This document shows positions 42,506 through 51,939 of a DNA stretch of 64,000 nucleotides, piece by piece. A model generated the notes under the pieces. That model did no database searches. It worked only from the letters and a program-made list of their open reading frames with translations, and was not told where the DNA came from. Numbering within the stretch: position 1 is the first letter of the stretch; each line of letters starts with the position of its first letter. The stretch covers positions 1 through 64,000 of the forward strand of contig NZ_JAKIKU010000009.1 in the NCBI RefSeq assembly GCF_023283985.1, written 5' to 3'. The position numbers were made by a program, and so were the translations under genes. This DNA comes from Shewanella electrodiphila (GTDB lineage Bacteria; Pseudomonadota; Gammaproteobacteria; Enterobacterales; Shewanellaceae).

Positions 42506-44380
42506 TTACCAACCGCATTGACGATTTTCGGTTTTATTCTGCTCATCAAGCCAAACCTGCAATGGCGCAAAATAATCCAATACCGCTTTAGCATCCATTG
42601 ACTTAGTACCAGTAACAATATTCAGTGCTTCAGGCCAAGGCTGACTGAGTCCAGCTTCTAGCATTTGATTTAACTTATCGCCAGCTTCTTTGTTGCCGTA
42701 AATACTGCATCGGTGGACAGGGCCTTCATTACCAGCAATGTCACATAAAGATTTGTGAAATTGGAATTGAAGTACATGAGCTAAGAAATAGCGTGTATAA
42801 GGCACGTTACCTGGTACGTGGTATTTAGCCCCGGGATCGAAATCTGCTTCTGTACGTGCTATCGGTGCAGCCACACCTTGATATTTTTCACGTAAATCCC
42901 ACCAAGCTTGATTGTATTGTTCAGGTGATATTTCGCCATTGAAGACTTTCCAGCGCCATTGATCAATCATTAAGCCAAATGGCATAAAAGCAATTTTATC
43001 GAGTGCTTGTTTTAATAATAGACCTATGTCTTTAGAAGCATCAGGTACCTCGTCAAGTAAACCTATTTGTTTTAAGTAGCTTGGGGTGATTGATAATGCG
43101 ATGGTATCGCCAATAGCTTCATGGAAACCATCATTGGCAGAGCCTTTAAATAAATGAGGCTGGTTTTTATAGGCTCGTTGATAATAATTGTGGCCAAGCT
43201 CATGATGAATAACAGTAAAGTCTTCAGCAGTTTTTTGAATACACATCTTAATACGAATATCATCTTCGTTGTCTAAATCCCAAGCCGATGCATGACAAAC
43301 GACATCACGATCTTTGGGTTGAACAAAAAGGGAACGTGTCCAAAAAGTATCTGGTAATTCATCGAAACCAAGAGATGAGAAAAAGCCTTCAGCTTGTTCA
43401 ACCATTTTAATTTCGTCATAATTATTTGCAGCAAGTAGTGCTGTTACATCATAACCAGGATCAGCATCTTCAGGTGCCACTGAATTGTATATGGTTCCCC
43501 ATTGCTGTGCCCACATGTTACCCAATAGATGAGCAGGAATTGGACCTTGCTTAGGTGCTATGTCATCACCATATTGCTCGTTTAACTCGCCACGTACGTA
43601 ACAATGTAGAGAATCATATAAAGGCTTAATGTCACCCCATAATCTATCGAGTTCTGCTGAAAAGTCGTCTGGTTTCATATCATATTGACTACGCCATAAT
43701 TCAGATAGATCAGCAAAACCTAAGTCTCTAGCGCCTTCATTAGCAAGTTCAACTTCTCGTTCAAACAAAGGGCGCATCGGCTTAGCTATTTCACGCCAAC
43801 CTTGCCAAGCCTCTAATAATACAGCGGGATCTTGAGACTCTGCCATTAACGCTGAAAGTTCAGGCTGCGTGAGACAACGTCCATCATCAAAACAGTATTT
43901 CCCTTTGCCATATAAGCCGTTTAATTCTGAACTGATTTGTGCAAGTTCTGCATTCTTTACTGGATCGAGAGGTGCGGGCAAAACAAGGCTACTGCGTAGA
44001 ATATGTAACTTACGGGCATTGACAGGATCGAGTTCTACATTGGCATATTTGGCGGCTTCGGTAGCAAAGCTAACTGAGCGAGAAGTCATTTTCTCACCAA
44101 TAGCAGCTGAGAGTGCGGCTGTATCTTCAGTAATAAAGTTACTATATACCCATTCAGTACGAGCGCCTTCTATAGACAGTTGAGCCAACTCAGCTTCTGC
44201 TTGATTAATAAACTTAATTGCTGATTCACTATCAATTGTAGATGTTGCTTTAATAACAGTATTTTGAACTTCCGCTGTTGAAGTGATGATTTCTTCTTCT
44301 GCTTGTTGGCAGGCAGTAAGCCCTAATGCAATTGAAATAACCAATGCAATTTTGGACGGCTGTTTAAAAGGGTGTTTCAT
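42506..44380 (-). CDS. Peptidyl-dipeptidase A (M2 family, ACE homologue), lipoprotein
   Basis: 624 residues. The N-terminus ends GLTACQQ, a lipobox with Cys near residue 24. The zinc site is HHELGHNYYQRAY near residues 397-409 (HExxH), and the third ligand region lies in GSANDGFHEAIGD near 415-427. The domain order and FMPFGLMIDQWRW, RTEADFDPGAKYHVPGNVPY segments match bacterial M2 enzymes, which remove C-terminal dipeptides and resemble angiotensin-converting enzyme. It would act in the periplasm or outer membrane on peptides. AAGGAAA precedes the start. The 181-base gap to psrA holds divergent promoters. Confidence 0.9.
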   Translation of the reverse strand: MKHPFKQPSKIALVISIALGLTACQQAEEEIITSTAEVQNTVIKATSTIDSESAIKFINQAEAELAQLSIEGARTEWVYSNFITEDTAALSAAIGEKMTSRSVSFATEAAKYANVELDPVNARKLHILRSSLVLPAPLDPVKNAELAQISSELNGLYGKGKYCFDDGRCLTQPELSALMAESQDPAVLLEAWQGWREIAKPMRPLFEREVELANEGARDLGFADLSELWRSQYDMKPDDFSAELDRLWGDIKPLYDSLHCYVRGELNEQYGDDIAPKQGPIPAHLLGNMWAQQWGTIYNSVAPEDADPGYDVTALLAANNYDEIKMVEQAEGFFSSLGFDELPDTFWTRSLFVQPKDRDVVCHASAWDLDNEDDIRIKMCIQKTAEDFTVIHHELGHNYYQRAYKNQPHLFKGSANDGFHEAIGDTIALSITPSYLKQIGLLDEVPDASKDIGLLLKQALDKIAFMPFGLMIDQWRWKVFNGEISPEQYNQAWWDLREKYQGVAAPIARTEADFDPGAKYHVPGNVPYTRYFLAHVLQFQFHKSLCDIAGNEGPVHRCSIYGNKEAGDKLNQMLEAGLSQPWPEALNIVTGTKSMDAKAVLDYFAPLQVWLDEQNKTENRQCGW

Positions 44381-44538
44381 CTTATCGTTTTCCTTATTTT
44401 TATTGTCGGCGTTAGTTTACATAAATAAGGCTTATATTGCATATAAGTTAACAGAACCCGCTGTGATGCCTATAAACCTGCTATTAACTTAGTCTGTTAA
44501 CAGTAAATTAGATTGACAAGTGTGCGCTCAATGTTTAA

Positions 44539-44556
44539 TTTAAACGAGTGTTTTAA
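44539..44556 (+). promoter_or_regulatory. Candidate PsrA operator
   Basis: TTTAAACGAGTGTTTTAA contains AAAC-N4-GTTT, the core of the PsrA motif described in gammaproteobacteria, with near-symmetric flanks. It lies just upstream of psrA, so autoregulation is expected. Confidence 0.55.
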
Positions 44557-44573
44557 TTGAAATGGGTCATGGA

Positions 44574-45218
44574 ATGGCAAGCAGAACAGATACAAAAACA
44601 AGAATTCTTGATGCCGCTGAAAAATTATTTGCCGAAAGAGGTTTTTCAGAAACATCGTTAAGGTTAATTACCAGTAAAGCTGAAGTCAATTTGGCATCCG
44701 TTAACTATCATTTTGGTTCAAAGAAAGAACTCATTCGAGCGGTGTTAGCACGCTACTTAGATGTGTTTATGCCTAGTGCAGCAGCTGAAATACAAAGGTT
44801 ATTTAAAAATCCAGAGCTTGCTAATTTGAATGAAATATTTTCATCGCTAATTAAGCCCTTGCTGGAACTCAATCAGGTACGTCATGGTGGAACAACGATT
44901 TTTCTACAGTTGTTAGGTCGTGGTTATATTGAGAGTCAAGGTCATTTGCGTTGGTTTATCACAACGCATTATGGACAATATTTAGAAGCGTTCGTAAGAG
45001 CGGTTTCAGCAAGTGCGCCGCATATTCCGCCTGCAGAAATGTTTTGGCGTCTACACTTTACCTTAGGCACAATTGTTTTCACTATGGCTTCTGCAGATGC
45101 ATTAAATGAAATTGCTGCAGCAGATTATGGTGAACATAACGATACCGAAGCAATTATACGTAAAGTCATACCATATATGGCAGCTGGCGTTTCAGTACCC
45201 ATTTTAGCAAAGGAATAA
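44574..45218 (+). CDS. psrA: TetR-family fatty-acid regulator PsrA
   Basis: 214 residues from ATG 44574; ATG 44562 is an alternative, and no strong ribosome site decides. The N-terminal helix-turn-helix has ETSLRLITSKAEVNLASVNY near residues 27-46, then HFGSKKELI. The C-terminal ligand domain matches PsrA-type proteins (VRHGGTTIFLQLLGRGYIES near 102-121). PsrA represses fatty-acid degradation genes and is released by long-chain fatty acids. The fadE gene follows 10 bases later, fitting a psrA-fadE operon as in other Shewanella. Confidence 0.85.
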   Translation: MASRTDTKTRILDAAEKLFAERGFSETSLRLITSKAEVNLASVNYHFGSKKELIRAVLARYLDVFMPSAAAEIQRLFKNPELANLNEIFSSLIKPLLELNQVRHGGTTIFLQLLGRGYIESQGHLRWFITTHYGQYLEAFVRAVSASAPHIPPAEMFWRLHFTLGTIVFTMASADALNEIAAADYGEHNDTEAIIRKVIPYMAAGVSVPILAKE

Positions 45219-45227
45219 GGGATTAAC

Positions 45228-47504
45228 ATGACTGTCCTCATACTAGTTTTAATAGCACTGATTGTGCTATTTGGTGTCCGAAATTTAAGGATGCGTTTTA
45301 TTACGCGTCCTGTTTTTAGTTTTTTCAAAAAAGTGTTACCACCGCTCTCAAGTACTGAAAAAGAAGCTATGGAAGCTGGCGATGTGTGGTGGGAAGGTGA
45401 GTTATTCCGTGGTAACCCTAACTGGAATACATTACATAACTACGGCAAACCAACACTCTCTGCTGAAGAACAAGACTTTATTAACAATCAAGTGATGACA
45501 GCTCTCACAATGATTGACGATTATGACATTGTTCATAATCGTAAAGATCTACCTCCTGAATTATGGGATTACTTTAAAAAAGAAGGTTTTTTCGCCTTAA
45601 TTATCCCTAAAAAGTTTGGTGGTCGTGAGTTCTCTGCTTATGCGAATTCAACTATTGTAAGTAAAATTGCAACCAGAAGTATCAGTGCTGCTGTGACAGT
45701 TATGGTACCTAATTCACTAGGTCCTGGTGAATTATTGACTCACTATGGTACTCAAGAGCAAAAAGAGCGTTGGTTACCGGCATTAGCGGTTGGTGAAGAA
45801 TTACCGTGTTTTGCGTTAACTGGCCCTGAAGCAGGTTCAGATGCTGGTGCTATTCCAGATGTTGGTATTGTTTGTCGTCGTGAGTTTAATGGTGAAGATA
45901 CCCTAGGTTTAAGTTTAACTTGGGATAAACGCTATATCACTTTAGCACCTGTTGCGACCGTACTCGGATTAGCGTTTCAAATGCGCGATCCTGAAGGTTT
46001 ATTAGGTGATGAACAAAACATTGGTATTACTTGTGCGTTAATTCCTACCGATCATGAAGGGGTTGAAATAGGCCGTCGCCATAACCCACTTATGATGGCA
46101 TTTATGAATGGCACCACCACAGGTAAAGATGTATTTATCCCCCTTGATTGGATTATTGGTGGCCCTCAATTTGCCGGTAAAGGTTGGAGAATGTTGGTTG
46201 AGTGTTTATCAGCTGGTCGCGGTATTTCTCTACCTGCACTTGCCACGGCATCAGCGCAAATGGCGACCAAAACAACAACTGCTTACAGTTATGTCAGACA
46301 ACAATTTGGTATGCCTATTGGTAAGTTTGAAGGTGTACAAGAAGCTTTAGCCCGTATCATTGCTAATACTTATCAACTTGAAGCCGCGCGTTGTTTAACG
46401 ACAACAGGTATTGACCTCAAGGTTAAACCGTCAGTAGTAACGGCTATTGCCAAATACCATATGACTGAACTGGGTCGAGATGTGGTTGAAGATGCAATGG
46501 ATATTCAATCAGGTAAGGGCATTCAGCTTGGCGCTAAAAACTACTTAGGTCATGCATACATGTCTAGCCCAATTTCGATAACGGTTGAAGGCGCAAACAT
46601 CCTCACTCGTTCTCTGATGATTTTTGGTCAAGGAGCAACACGTTGTCATCCTTATGTCCTTGCTGAAATGGAAACGGCAGCGATGGAAGATCAAAAAGCA
46701 GCAATTAACCGTTTTGATGCTTTGTTGATGGGTCATATGGGCTACGCAGCACGTAATGGTGCTATGGCGTTCTTTAATGCATTAACAGCCAGTAAAACTA
46801 ATTCATCGCCAGTGAGTGGTACCACCCAGCAGTATTACAAAGACATGAGCCGATTATCATCGGGTTTAGCCATCATGACGGATTTGTCTATGCTAATAAT
46901 GGGCGGTGACTTAAAGCGTAAAGAAATGATTTCTGCGCGTATGGGTGATGTACTTAGCCAACTTTATTTAGCATCTGCCACTTTAAAGCAATTTGAAGAC
47001 AACGGCCGTCAACAAGACGATTTGCCGATTGTGCATTATGTAATGACAGAACGTTTACATCTTGCGGCTAAAGCGCTTCATGAAGCAACACGTAACTTCC
47101 CAAGTAAGCTTGTCGGCATATTATTGAAAGTGATTATATTCCCATTAGGCAATCATTTTAATGCGCCATCAGATAAACAAGCGACGACATTAGCAGACAA
47201 CTTCTTACAACCATCACCAGCAAGGGATCGTATTACTTTCTTATGTGCTGATTTTGAAGGGGATAAGAGTGGTATTGCTGAAGTTGAACAAGCTTTTCTT
47301 GCAAAGATTGAGTGTAAGCATTTATATGCTCGCTTGAGAAAAGCACAGAAGGCAGGTGAACTCACGCCAAAACTTCCAGCTCTAGCTAGTTTCAGTGAAG
47401 CGTTAGAAAACAATGTTATTGATCAGCAAGAGTACGACCAATTGGTTGATGCTGATACAAAACGTTTAGCTGCGATTAATGTGAATGATTTTGAATCTCT
47501 ATAA
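45228..47504 (+). CDS. fadE: Acyl-CoA dehydrogenase FadE
   Basis: 758 residues with one N-terminal membrane helix (about 1-18). The dehydrogenase core shows CFALTGPEAGSDAGA near residues 197-211 (flavin/substrate loop), YSYVRQQFGMPIGKFEGVQEAL near 352-373 and IFGQGATRCHPY near 465-476. A C-terminal extension of about 250 residues is typical of the FadE type. It performs the first oxidation of fatty-acyl-CoA with FAD and feeds an ETF. Expected to be repressed by PsrA from the shared promoter. Confidence 0.93.
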   Translation: MTVLILVLIALIVLFGVRNLRMRFITRPVFSFFKKVLPPLSSTEKEAMEAGDVWWEGELFRGNPNWNTLHNYGKPTLSAEEQDFINNQVMTALTMIDDYDIVHNRKDLPPELWDYFKKEGFFALIIPKKFGGREFSAYANSTIVSKIATRSISAAVTVMVPNSLGPGELLTHYGTQEQKERWLPALAVGEELPCFALTGPEAGSDAGAIPDVGIVCRREFNGEDTLGLSLTWDKRYITLAPVATVLGLAFQMRDPEGLLGDEQNIGITCALIPTDHEGVEIGRRHNPLMMAFMNGTTTGKDVFIPLDWIIGGPQFAGKGWRMLVECLSAGRGISLPALATASAQMATKTTTAYSYVRQQFGMPIGKFEGVQEALARIIANTYQLEAARCLTTTGIDLKVKPSVVTAIAKYHMTELGRDVVEDAMDIQSGKGIQLGAKNYLGHAYMSSPISITVEGANILTRSLMIFGQGATRCHPYVLAEMETAAMEDQKAAINRFDALLMGHMGYAARNGAMAFFNALTASKTNSSPVSGTTQQYYKDMSRLSSGLAIMTDLSMLIMGGDLKRKEMISARMGDVLSQLYLASATLKQFEDNGRQQDDLPIVHYVMTERLHLAAKALHEATRNFPSKLVGILLKVIIFPLGNHFNAPSDKQATTLADNFLQPSPARDRITFLCADFEGDKSGIAEVEQAFLAKIECKHLYARLRKAQKAGELTPKLPALASFSEALENNVIDQQEYDQLVDADTKRLAAINVNDFESL

Positions 47505-47540
47505 TTAATGTTATTTGAAAGATTAAAACACACGTAATAA

Positions 47541-47568
47541 AAAACCACCTCATTGAGGTGGTTTTTTT
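47541..47568. terminator. Bidirectional terminator between fadE and pykA
   Basis: Stem AAACCACCTC / GAGGTGGTTT (47542-47551 and 47555-47564), loop ATT, with a T run on the right and an A run on the left. The genes converge on it. Confidence 0.88.
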
Positions 47569-47629
47569 ATGAAGCTAAATAGCGAGTTAATTACCATTGA
47601 GCTTGATGTAAATGTAGTTACAAAATCAA

Positions 47630-49069
47630 CTAAGCTACGACTAACACTTTACAAGTGTTTGTGCCGCCAACTGTTTCCATCGCATCACCTTTAGTCATTA
47701 AGACCATGTCACCTGATTTAAGGTAACCAGCTTTAGCGACAGCTTTTAGTGCTTCAGAAGCTAATGCATCTGCTGCGACTGCTGTAGAGTCAAACTGAAC
47801 TGGCATCACACCACGGAATAATGCAAGCTTTGCTAACGTCTTTTGATGACGTGACAGCGCAAAAATAGGTAATGATGAACTGATACGAGACATTAATTTA
47901 GTTGTCTCACCAGATTCAGTCAAACTGATAATCGCTTTAACACCTTCAAGGTGGTTAGCTGCATACATAGTAGAAAGGGCGATAGTTTCTTCAATAGAAT
48001 TGAACTTTTGATCCAATCTATGTTTAGAAGACATCACTGAAGGATGTTGTTCTGCACCTTTACAAACGTTGCTCATTGCTAACACAGTTTCTTCTGGGAA
48101 GTCACCGGCAGCAGTTTCAGCTGAAAGCATTACCGCATCTGTGCCATCTAATACAGCGTTAGCTACATCCATTACTTCTGCACGTGTTGGCATAGGACTT
48201 GAAATCATTGATTCCATCATTTGCGTCGCTGTAATAACAACTTTATTAAGTTGACGTGAGCGCTTAATGAGTTTCTTTTGAACAGCCACTAATGCAGCAT
48301 CGCCAATTTCAACACCTAAGTCACCACGAGCAACCATTACAGCATCAGATGCTTTAATAACATCGTCCATTGCTTCGTCAGTACCAACAGCTTCAGCACG
48401 TTCCACTTTTGATACGATTAATGCATAGCTACCAGCTTCTTCAGCAAGTTTACGAGCTAAGTCTAAATCTGCACCTGTACGTGGAAATGAAACGGCAAGG
48501 TAATCAACTTGAATTTGAGCAGCTGTTAAAATGTCAGCTTTATCTTTTTCAGTTAATGCTGGTGCAGTTAAACCGCCACCTTGCTTATTGATACCTTTAT
48601 TGTTTGATAGAGGACCAGCAACAGTAACAGTAGTGAAAACTTTTTGACCGTCTACTGAATCAACACGAAGTTGAACACGACCATCATCAAGCATTAAGAT
48701 GTCACCGATAACAACGTCGCTTGGTAACTCTTTGTAATCAATACCAACTTGCTTTTCGTCACCTTCGCCTTTGCCTAATGCCGCATCTAAAACAAAGATA
48801 TCACCTAAATTCAGTTGAATTTTTTTGTTATCTTTGAAAGTAGAAACACGAATTTTAGGGCCTTGTAAGTCACCTAATACTGCGACATGAACACCTAACT
48901 CTTTAGCGATGTTACGAGCGTCAGTAGCACGTTTAAGATGATCTTCTGGTGAACCATGTGAGAAGTTAAGACGCACCACATTCGCACCCGCTGCGATGAT
49001 TTTACGTAAATTGTCATCACGATCAGTTGCAGGGCCAAGTGTAGTAACGATTTTAGTTCTGCGGAACAT
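47630..49069 (-). CDS. pykA: Pyruvate kinase
   Basis: 479 residues. Signatures: LNFSHGSPEDH near residues 34-44, VSKVERAEAV with the catalytic Lys near 223, VARGDLGVEIG near 246-256 and TATQMMESMI near 281-290. It converts phosphoenolpyruvate and ADP to pyruvate and ATP. The order with hexR and zwf behind it matches the Shewanella locus, where HexR is known to control pykA. A HexR-like dyad is at 49145-49159. Confidence 0.96.
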   Translation of the reverse strand: MFRRTKIVTTLGPATDRDDNLRKIIAAGANVVRLNFSHGSPEDHLKRATDARNIAKELGVHVAVLGDLQGPKIRVSTFKDNKKIQLNLGDIFVLDAALGKGEGDEKQVGIDYKELPSDVVIGDILMLDDGRVQLRVDSVDGQKVFTTVTVAGPLSNNKGINKQGGGLTAPALTEKDKADILTAAQIQVDYLAVSFPRTGADLDLARKLAEEAGSYALIVSKVERAEAVGTDEAMDDVIKASDAVMVARGDLGVEIGDAALVAVQKKLIKRSRQLNKVVITATQMMESMISSPMPTRAEVMDVANAVLDGTDAVMLSAETAAGDFPEETVLAMSNVCKGAEQHPSVMSSKHRLDQKFNSIEETIALSTMYAANHLEGVKAIISLTESGETTKLMSRISSSLPIFALSRHQKTLAKLALFRGVMPVQFDSTAVAADALASEALKAVAKAGYLKSGDMVLMTKGDAMETVGGTNTCKVLVVA

Positions 49070-49144
49070 AAGATACTCCGTTAATTTAAAGAAAAAGAAT
49101 TCGGTACATATAATGAAACTATATTAACAGAGATTTTGGCATTA

Positions 49145-49159
49145 TGTAGGAAAGTTACA
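49145..49159 (-). promoter_or_regulatory. Weak HexR-like dyad upstream of pykA
   Basis: TGTAGGAAAGTTACA keeps the TGTA...TTACA arms of the HexR consensus (TGTAAT-N3-ATTACA), with three mismatches inside. It is 76-90 bases before the pykA start, a sensible operator distance. Only a candidate. Confidence 0.35.
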
Positions 49160-49212
49160 AACAAAAAGAACGGTTTTTGTGTTTTATTTTTGTGACATAA
49201 TCGATCTTTAGA

Positions 49213-49246
49213 CAAAAAAAAGGCCGAACAGTTAATACTGTTCGGC
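49213..49246 (-). terminator. Rho-independent terminator of hexR
   Basis: Stem GCCGAACAG / CTGTTCGGC (49222-49230 and 49237-49245), loop TTAATA. On the minus strand an eight-T run follows (A-run at 49213-49220). Located 30 bases after the hexR stop. Confidence 0.9.
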
Positions 49247-49275
49247 TTTTCAGTCTTGTCATTTAAAGGAAATAT

Positions 49276-50130
49276 TTAAATAGTAAGATCTTTATTAACC
49301 CGTGATTCTTTTAAAACTTCCTTAACACGCTTCAAATTATCTCGAAAACGTGGGCCTCTGCGAAGGGTAAACCCGGTTGCCAGAACATCAATTGTGACGA
49401 GCTGTGCTAAACGAGATGCCATAGGCAAATACATATCTGTATCTTCTGGCACTTCCATCGTCACTGGTAGAGTACATTCGTGTGAAAGAGGGGAATTACG
49501 TGCAGTAATACCAATCACGGCAGCGCCGTTCTCACGTGCAATACGGGCTATTTCAATTAATGATTTGGTACGTCCAGTATGTGAAATTAGTACAACCACA
49601 TCACCTTCATCACAGCCAATGCAGCTCATTCGTTGCATCAGTACATCATCAAAGCATATAACTGGAACATTAAAGCGGAAGAATTTATTTTGCGCATCGT
49701 GAGCAACAGAAGATGAAGCACCTAGGCCGAAAAATGAGATGGTTTTAGCTTGAGTCAGGATATCGACTGCTTTATTAACTGCTACTACATCTAGGCTTTG
49801 ACGTGCTGTATCAAGGGATGCCATTGAAGATTCGAAGATTTTTGTTGTATATGATTCTGGAGAATCATCTTCTTCGACATGACGGCTAACATAAGGCGTG
49901 CCGTTAGCAAGACTTTGCGCTAGATGTAATTTAAAATCAGGAAAGCCTTTAGTATCTAGACGGCGACAAAAGCGATTCACCGTTGGCTCACTGACGTCAG
50001 CCATTTTCGCAAGCGTAGCTATACTAGAGTGGATAGCTGTTTGTGGAGAAGATAAGATAACTTCTGCCACTTTACGCTCTGACTTACTAAATTGTGTAAG
50101 GCTCTTTTGCACCTTTTCAAGGGTATTCAT
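49276..50130 (-). CDS. hexR: HexR transcriptional regulator (RpiR family)
   Basis: 284 residues from ATG 50130; the TTG two codons earlier is less likely. An N-terminal helix-turn-helix lies near 37-57 (LAKMADVSEPTVNRFCRRLD). The SIS domain shows FFGLGASSSVAHDAQNKFFRFN near 135-156 and VVVLISHTGRTKSLI near 181-195, where 2-keto-3-deoxy-6-phosphogluconate would bind. HexR controls central carbon genes, including zwf, edd, eda and pyk. Its direct neighbourhood here agrees with that role. Confidence 0.93.
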   Translation of the reverse strand: MNTLEKVQKSLTQFSKSERKVAEVILSSPQTAIHSSIATLAKMADVSEPTVNRFCRRLDTKGFPDFKLHLAQSLANGTPYVSRHVEEDDSPESYTTKIFESSMASLDTARQSLDVVAVNKAVDILTQAKTISFFGLGASSSVAHDAQNKFFRFNVPVICFDDVLMQRMSCIGCDEGDVVVLISHTGRTKSLIEIARIARENGAAVIGITARNSPLSHECTLPVTMEVPEDTDMYLPMASRLAQLVTIDVLATGFTLRRGPRFRDNLKRVKEVLKESRVNKDLTI

Positions 50131-50136
50131 AAGCAA

Positions 50137-50460
50137 TTGTCCGCTAAAATGGATGATGTAATTTTATATCATAAATTACATTTTAATAGTAAATGAAGTA
50201 ATTTTCGTACTTCTATAAACGTTATGTAGTCAGTTTACTGAGTTATTCTGTAACTATAAAGAGATAGTAGAGTAATTTAATCACCAAAATACTATCAGGT
50301 TTTATGTTAAAAAGGCTAGATACAAGACAAACGAATATTTTCAAAATATTGATGCACAAATCTAATTCTGTTGTTATATTACAACAAAAGTGTGTTTTAA
50401 ATCATCGGCAGCACAAAATAATAGCCAATGAGCACACAATATAAAGGAGTATGTAAAGCA
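50137..50460. promoter_or_regulatory. Divergent hexR-zwf control region
   Basis: 324 bases without a gene. A 24-base dyad at 50157-50180 has arms TGTAATTT / AAATTACA separated by 8 bases, sitting 27-50 bases before hexR. A shorter dyad, TGTTATATTACA, is at 50372-50383, about 80 bases before zwf. Both resemble HexR half-sites (TGTAAT...ATTACA), but their spacing differs from the standard 15-bp site. Binding is therefore inferred, not shown. Confidence 0.45.
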
Positions 50461-51933
50461 ATGAGTAACTCATCATCAGGGGCTAAGGCTTGCGATTTTG
50501 TACTTTTTGGTACGAAGGGCGATCTCGCGAGACGTAAATTACTGCCTTCACTTTATCAATTAGATAAAGCAAACCTGCTAGATAAAGATACGAAAGTGAT
50601 TGGTGTCGCTAAAGATGCCTTCACTCATGAAGAGTTTGTCGCCTTAGTACATAAAGCGTTAAACACATTTGTTAAAGACGAATTGTGTGAAGAAACCCTA
50701 GAAAGATTTATTGCTCGTTGCCATTACATCGGCACTAACTTTACAGAAGCTGAAGGCTATAAAGCATTCCATGACTTATTAGAGCCTACTAAGCGCGTCA
50801 TGGTAAGTTATTTTGCAACACCTCCTTCTATCTTCGGCGATATCTGTCGTTGTCTTAATGAACAAAACCTTATTCACTCTGATACGCGTATCGTGCTTGA
50901 AAAGCCAATTGGTACTTGTCTTGAGTCTTCAAAAGTTATCAATAATAAAGTATCTGAGTATTTCAATGAAAATCAGGTTTACCGTATTGACCATTACTTA
51001 GGTAAAGAAACAGTACAAAATCTGATAGCACTTCGTTTTGCAAATTCTTTATTTGCATCGAAGTGGGATAATCGAACCATTGATCATGTGCAAATTACTG
51101 TCGCTGAAGAAGTGGGTATTGAAGGCCGTTGGGGTTATTTTGATACTGCAGGTCAAATGCGTGACATGATCCAAAACCATTTATTACAAGTGTTAACCCT
51201 TGTTGCAATGGATCCTCCAGTCAATCTTGATGCTGACAGCATTCGTGATGAAAAGGTAAAAGTCCTTAAATCATTGCGTCCAATCACACCATATAACGTT
51301 TTTGAGAATACTGTGCGCGGTCAATACACCGCTGGTTTCTTAAAAGGCAGCCCAGTACCTGGTTACCTTGAAGAAGAAGGTGCAAACGTTAAATCAAGCA
51401 CTGAAACTTTTGTAGCACTGCGTGTTGATATTGATAACTGGCGTTGGGCAGGCGTACCTTTCTACTTACGTAGTGGTAAGCGTATGCCATTTAAGAGTTC
51501 TGAAATTGTGGTTTACTTTAAAAATCCACCGTTGAACTTGTATCGCGACAGCATGCGTAATTTACCTCCAAATAAATTAACGATTCGTCTACAGCCTCAT
51601 GAAGGCGTTGAAATTCAAATGATGAATAAAGTGCCTGGTTTGGAAGAGAAACAGCGCATTCAAACTACCAAGCTTGATTTAAGTTTCACCGATACTTTCA
51701 AAAACGAACGCATTGCTGATGCTTATGAACGTTTGTTATTAGAAGCCATGATTGGTAACCAAGCCTTATTCGTTCGTCGTGATGAAGTTGAAGAAGCATG
51801 GACTTGGGTTGACGGCATCATGAGCTCTTGGGAAAACGGCGGCGAAAAGCCAAAGCCTTACCCTGCAGGCACTTGGGGCCCAGTTGCTTCAGTTGCTCTT
51901 ATTACTAAAGACGGCCGTTCTTGGGACGAGTAA
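50461..51933 (+). CDS. zwf: Glucose-6-phosphate dehydrogenase
   Basis: 490 residues. ATG 50461 follows the family start (ACDFVLFGTKGDLARRKLLP). A longer frame from ATG 50428 has no ribosome site. The GGAG at 50446-50449 is 11 bases away, a long spacing, and a start-stop ATG-TAA lies between. Active-site RIDHYLGKETVQN is near residues 177-189, with nucleotide-binding GTKGD near 19. It oxidises glucose 6-phosphate with NADP+, the first step of the pathway completed by pgl, edd and eda downstream. Confidence 0.95.
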   Translation: MSNSSSGAKACDFVLFGTKGDLARRKLLPSLYQLDKANLLDKDTKVIGVAKDAFTHEEFVALVHKALNTFVKDELCEETLERFIARCHYIGTNFTEAEGYKAFHDLLEPTKRVMVSYFATPPSIFGDICRCLNEQNLIHSDTRIVLEKPIGTCLESSKVINNKVSEYFNENQVYRIDHYLGKETVQNLIALRFANSLFASKWDNRTIDHVQITVAEEVGIEGRWGYFDTAGQMRDMIQNHLLQVLTLVAMDPPVNLDADSIRDEKVKVLKSLRPITPYNVFENTVRGQYTAGFLKGSPVPGYLEEEGANVKSSTETFVALRVDIDNWRWAGVPFYLRSGKRMPFKSSEIVVYFKNPPLNLYRDSMRNLPPNKLTIRLQPHEGVEIQMMNKVPGLEEKQRIQTTKLDLSFTDTFKNERIADAYERLLLEAMIGNQALFVRRDEVEEAWTWVDGIMSSWENGGEKPKPYPAGTWGPVASVALITKDGRSWDE

Positions 51934-51939
51934 GGATTG

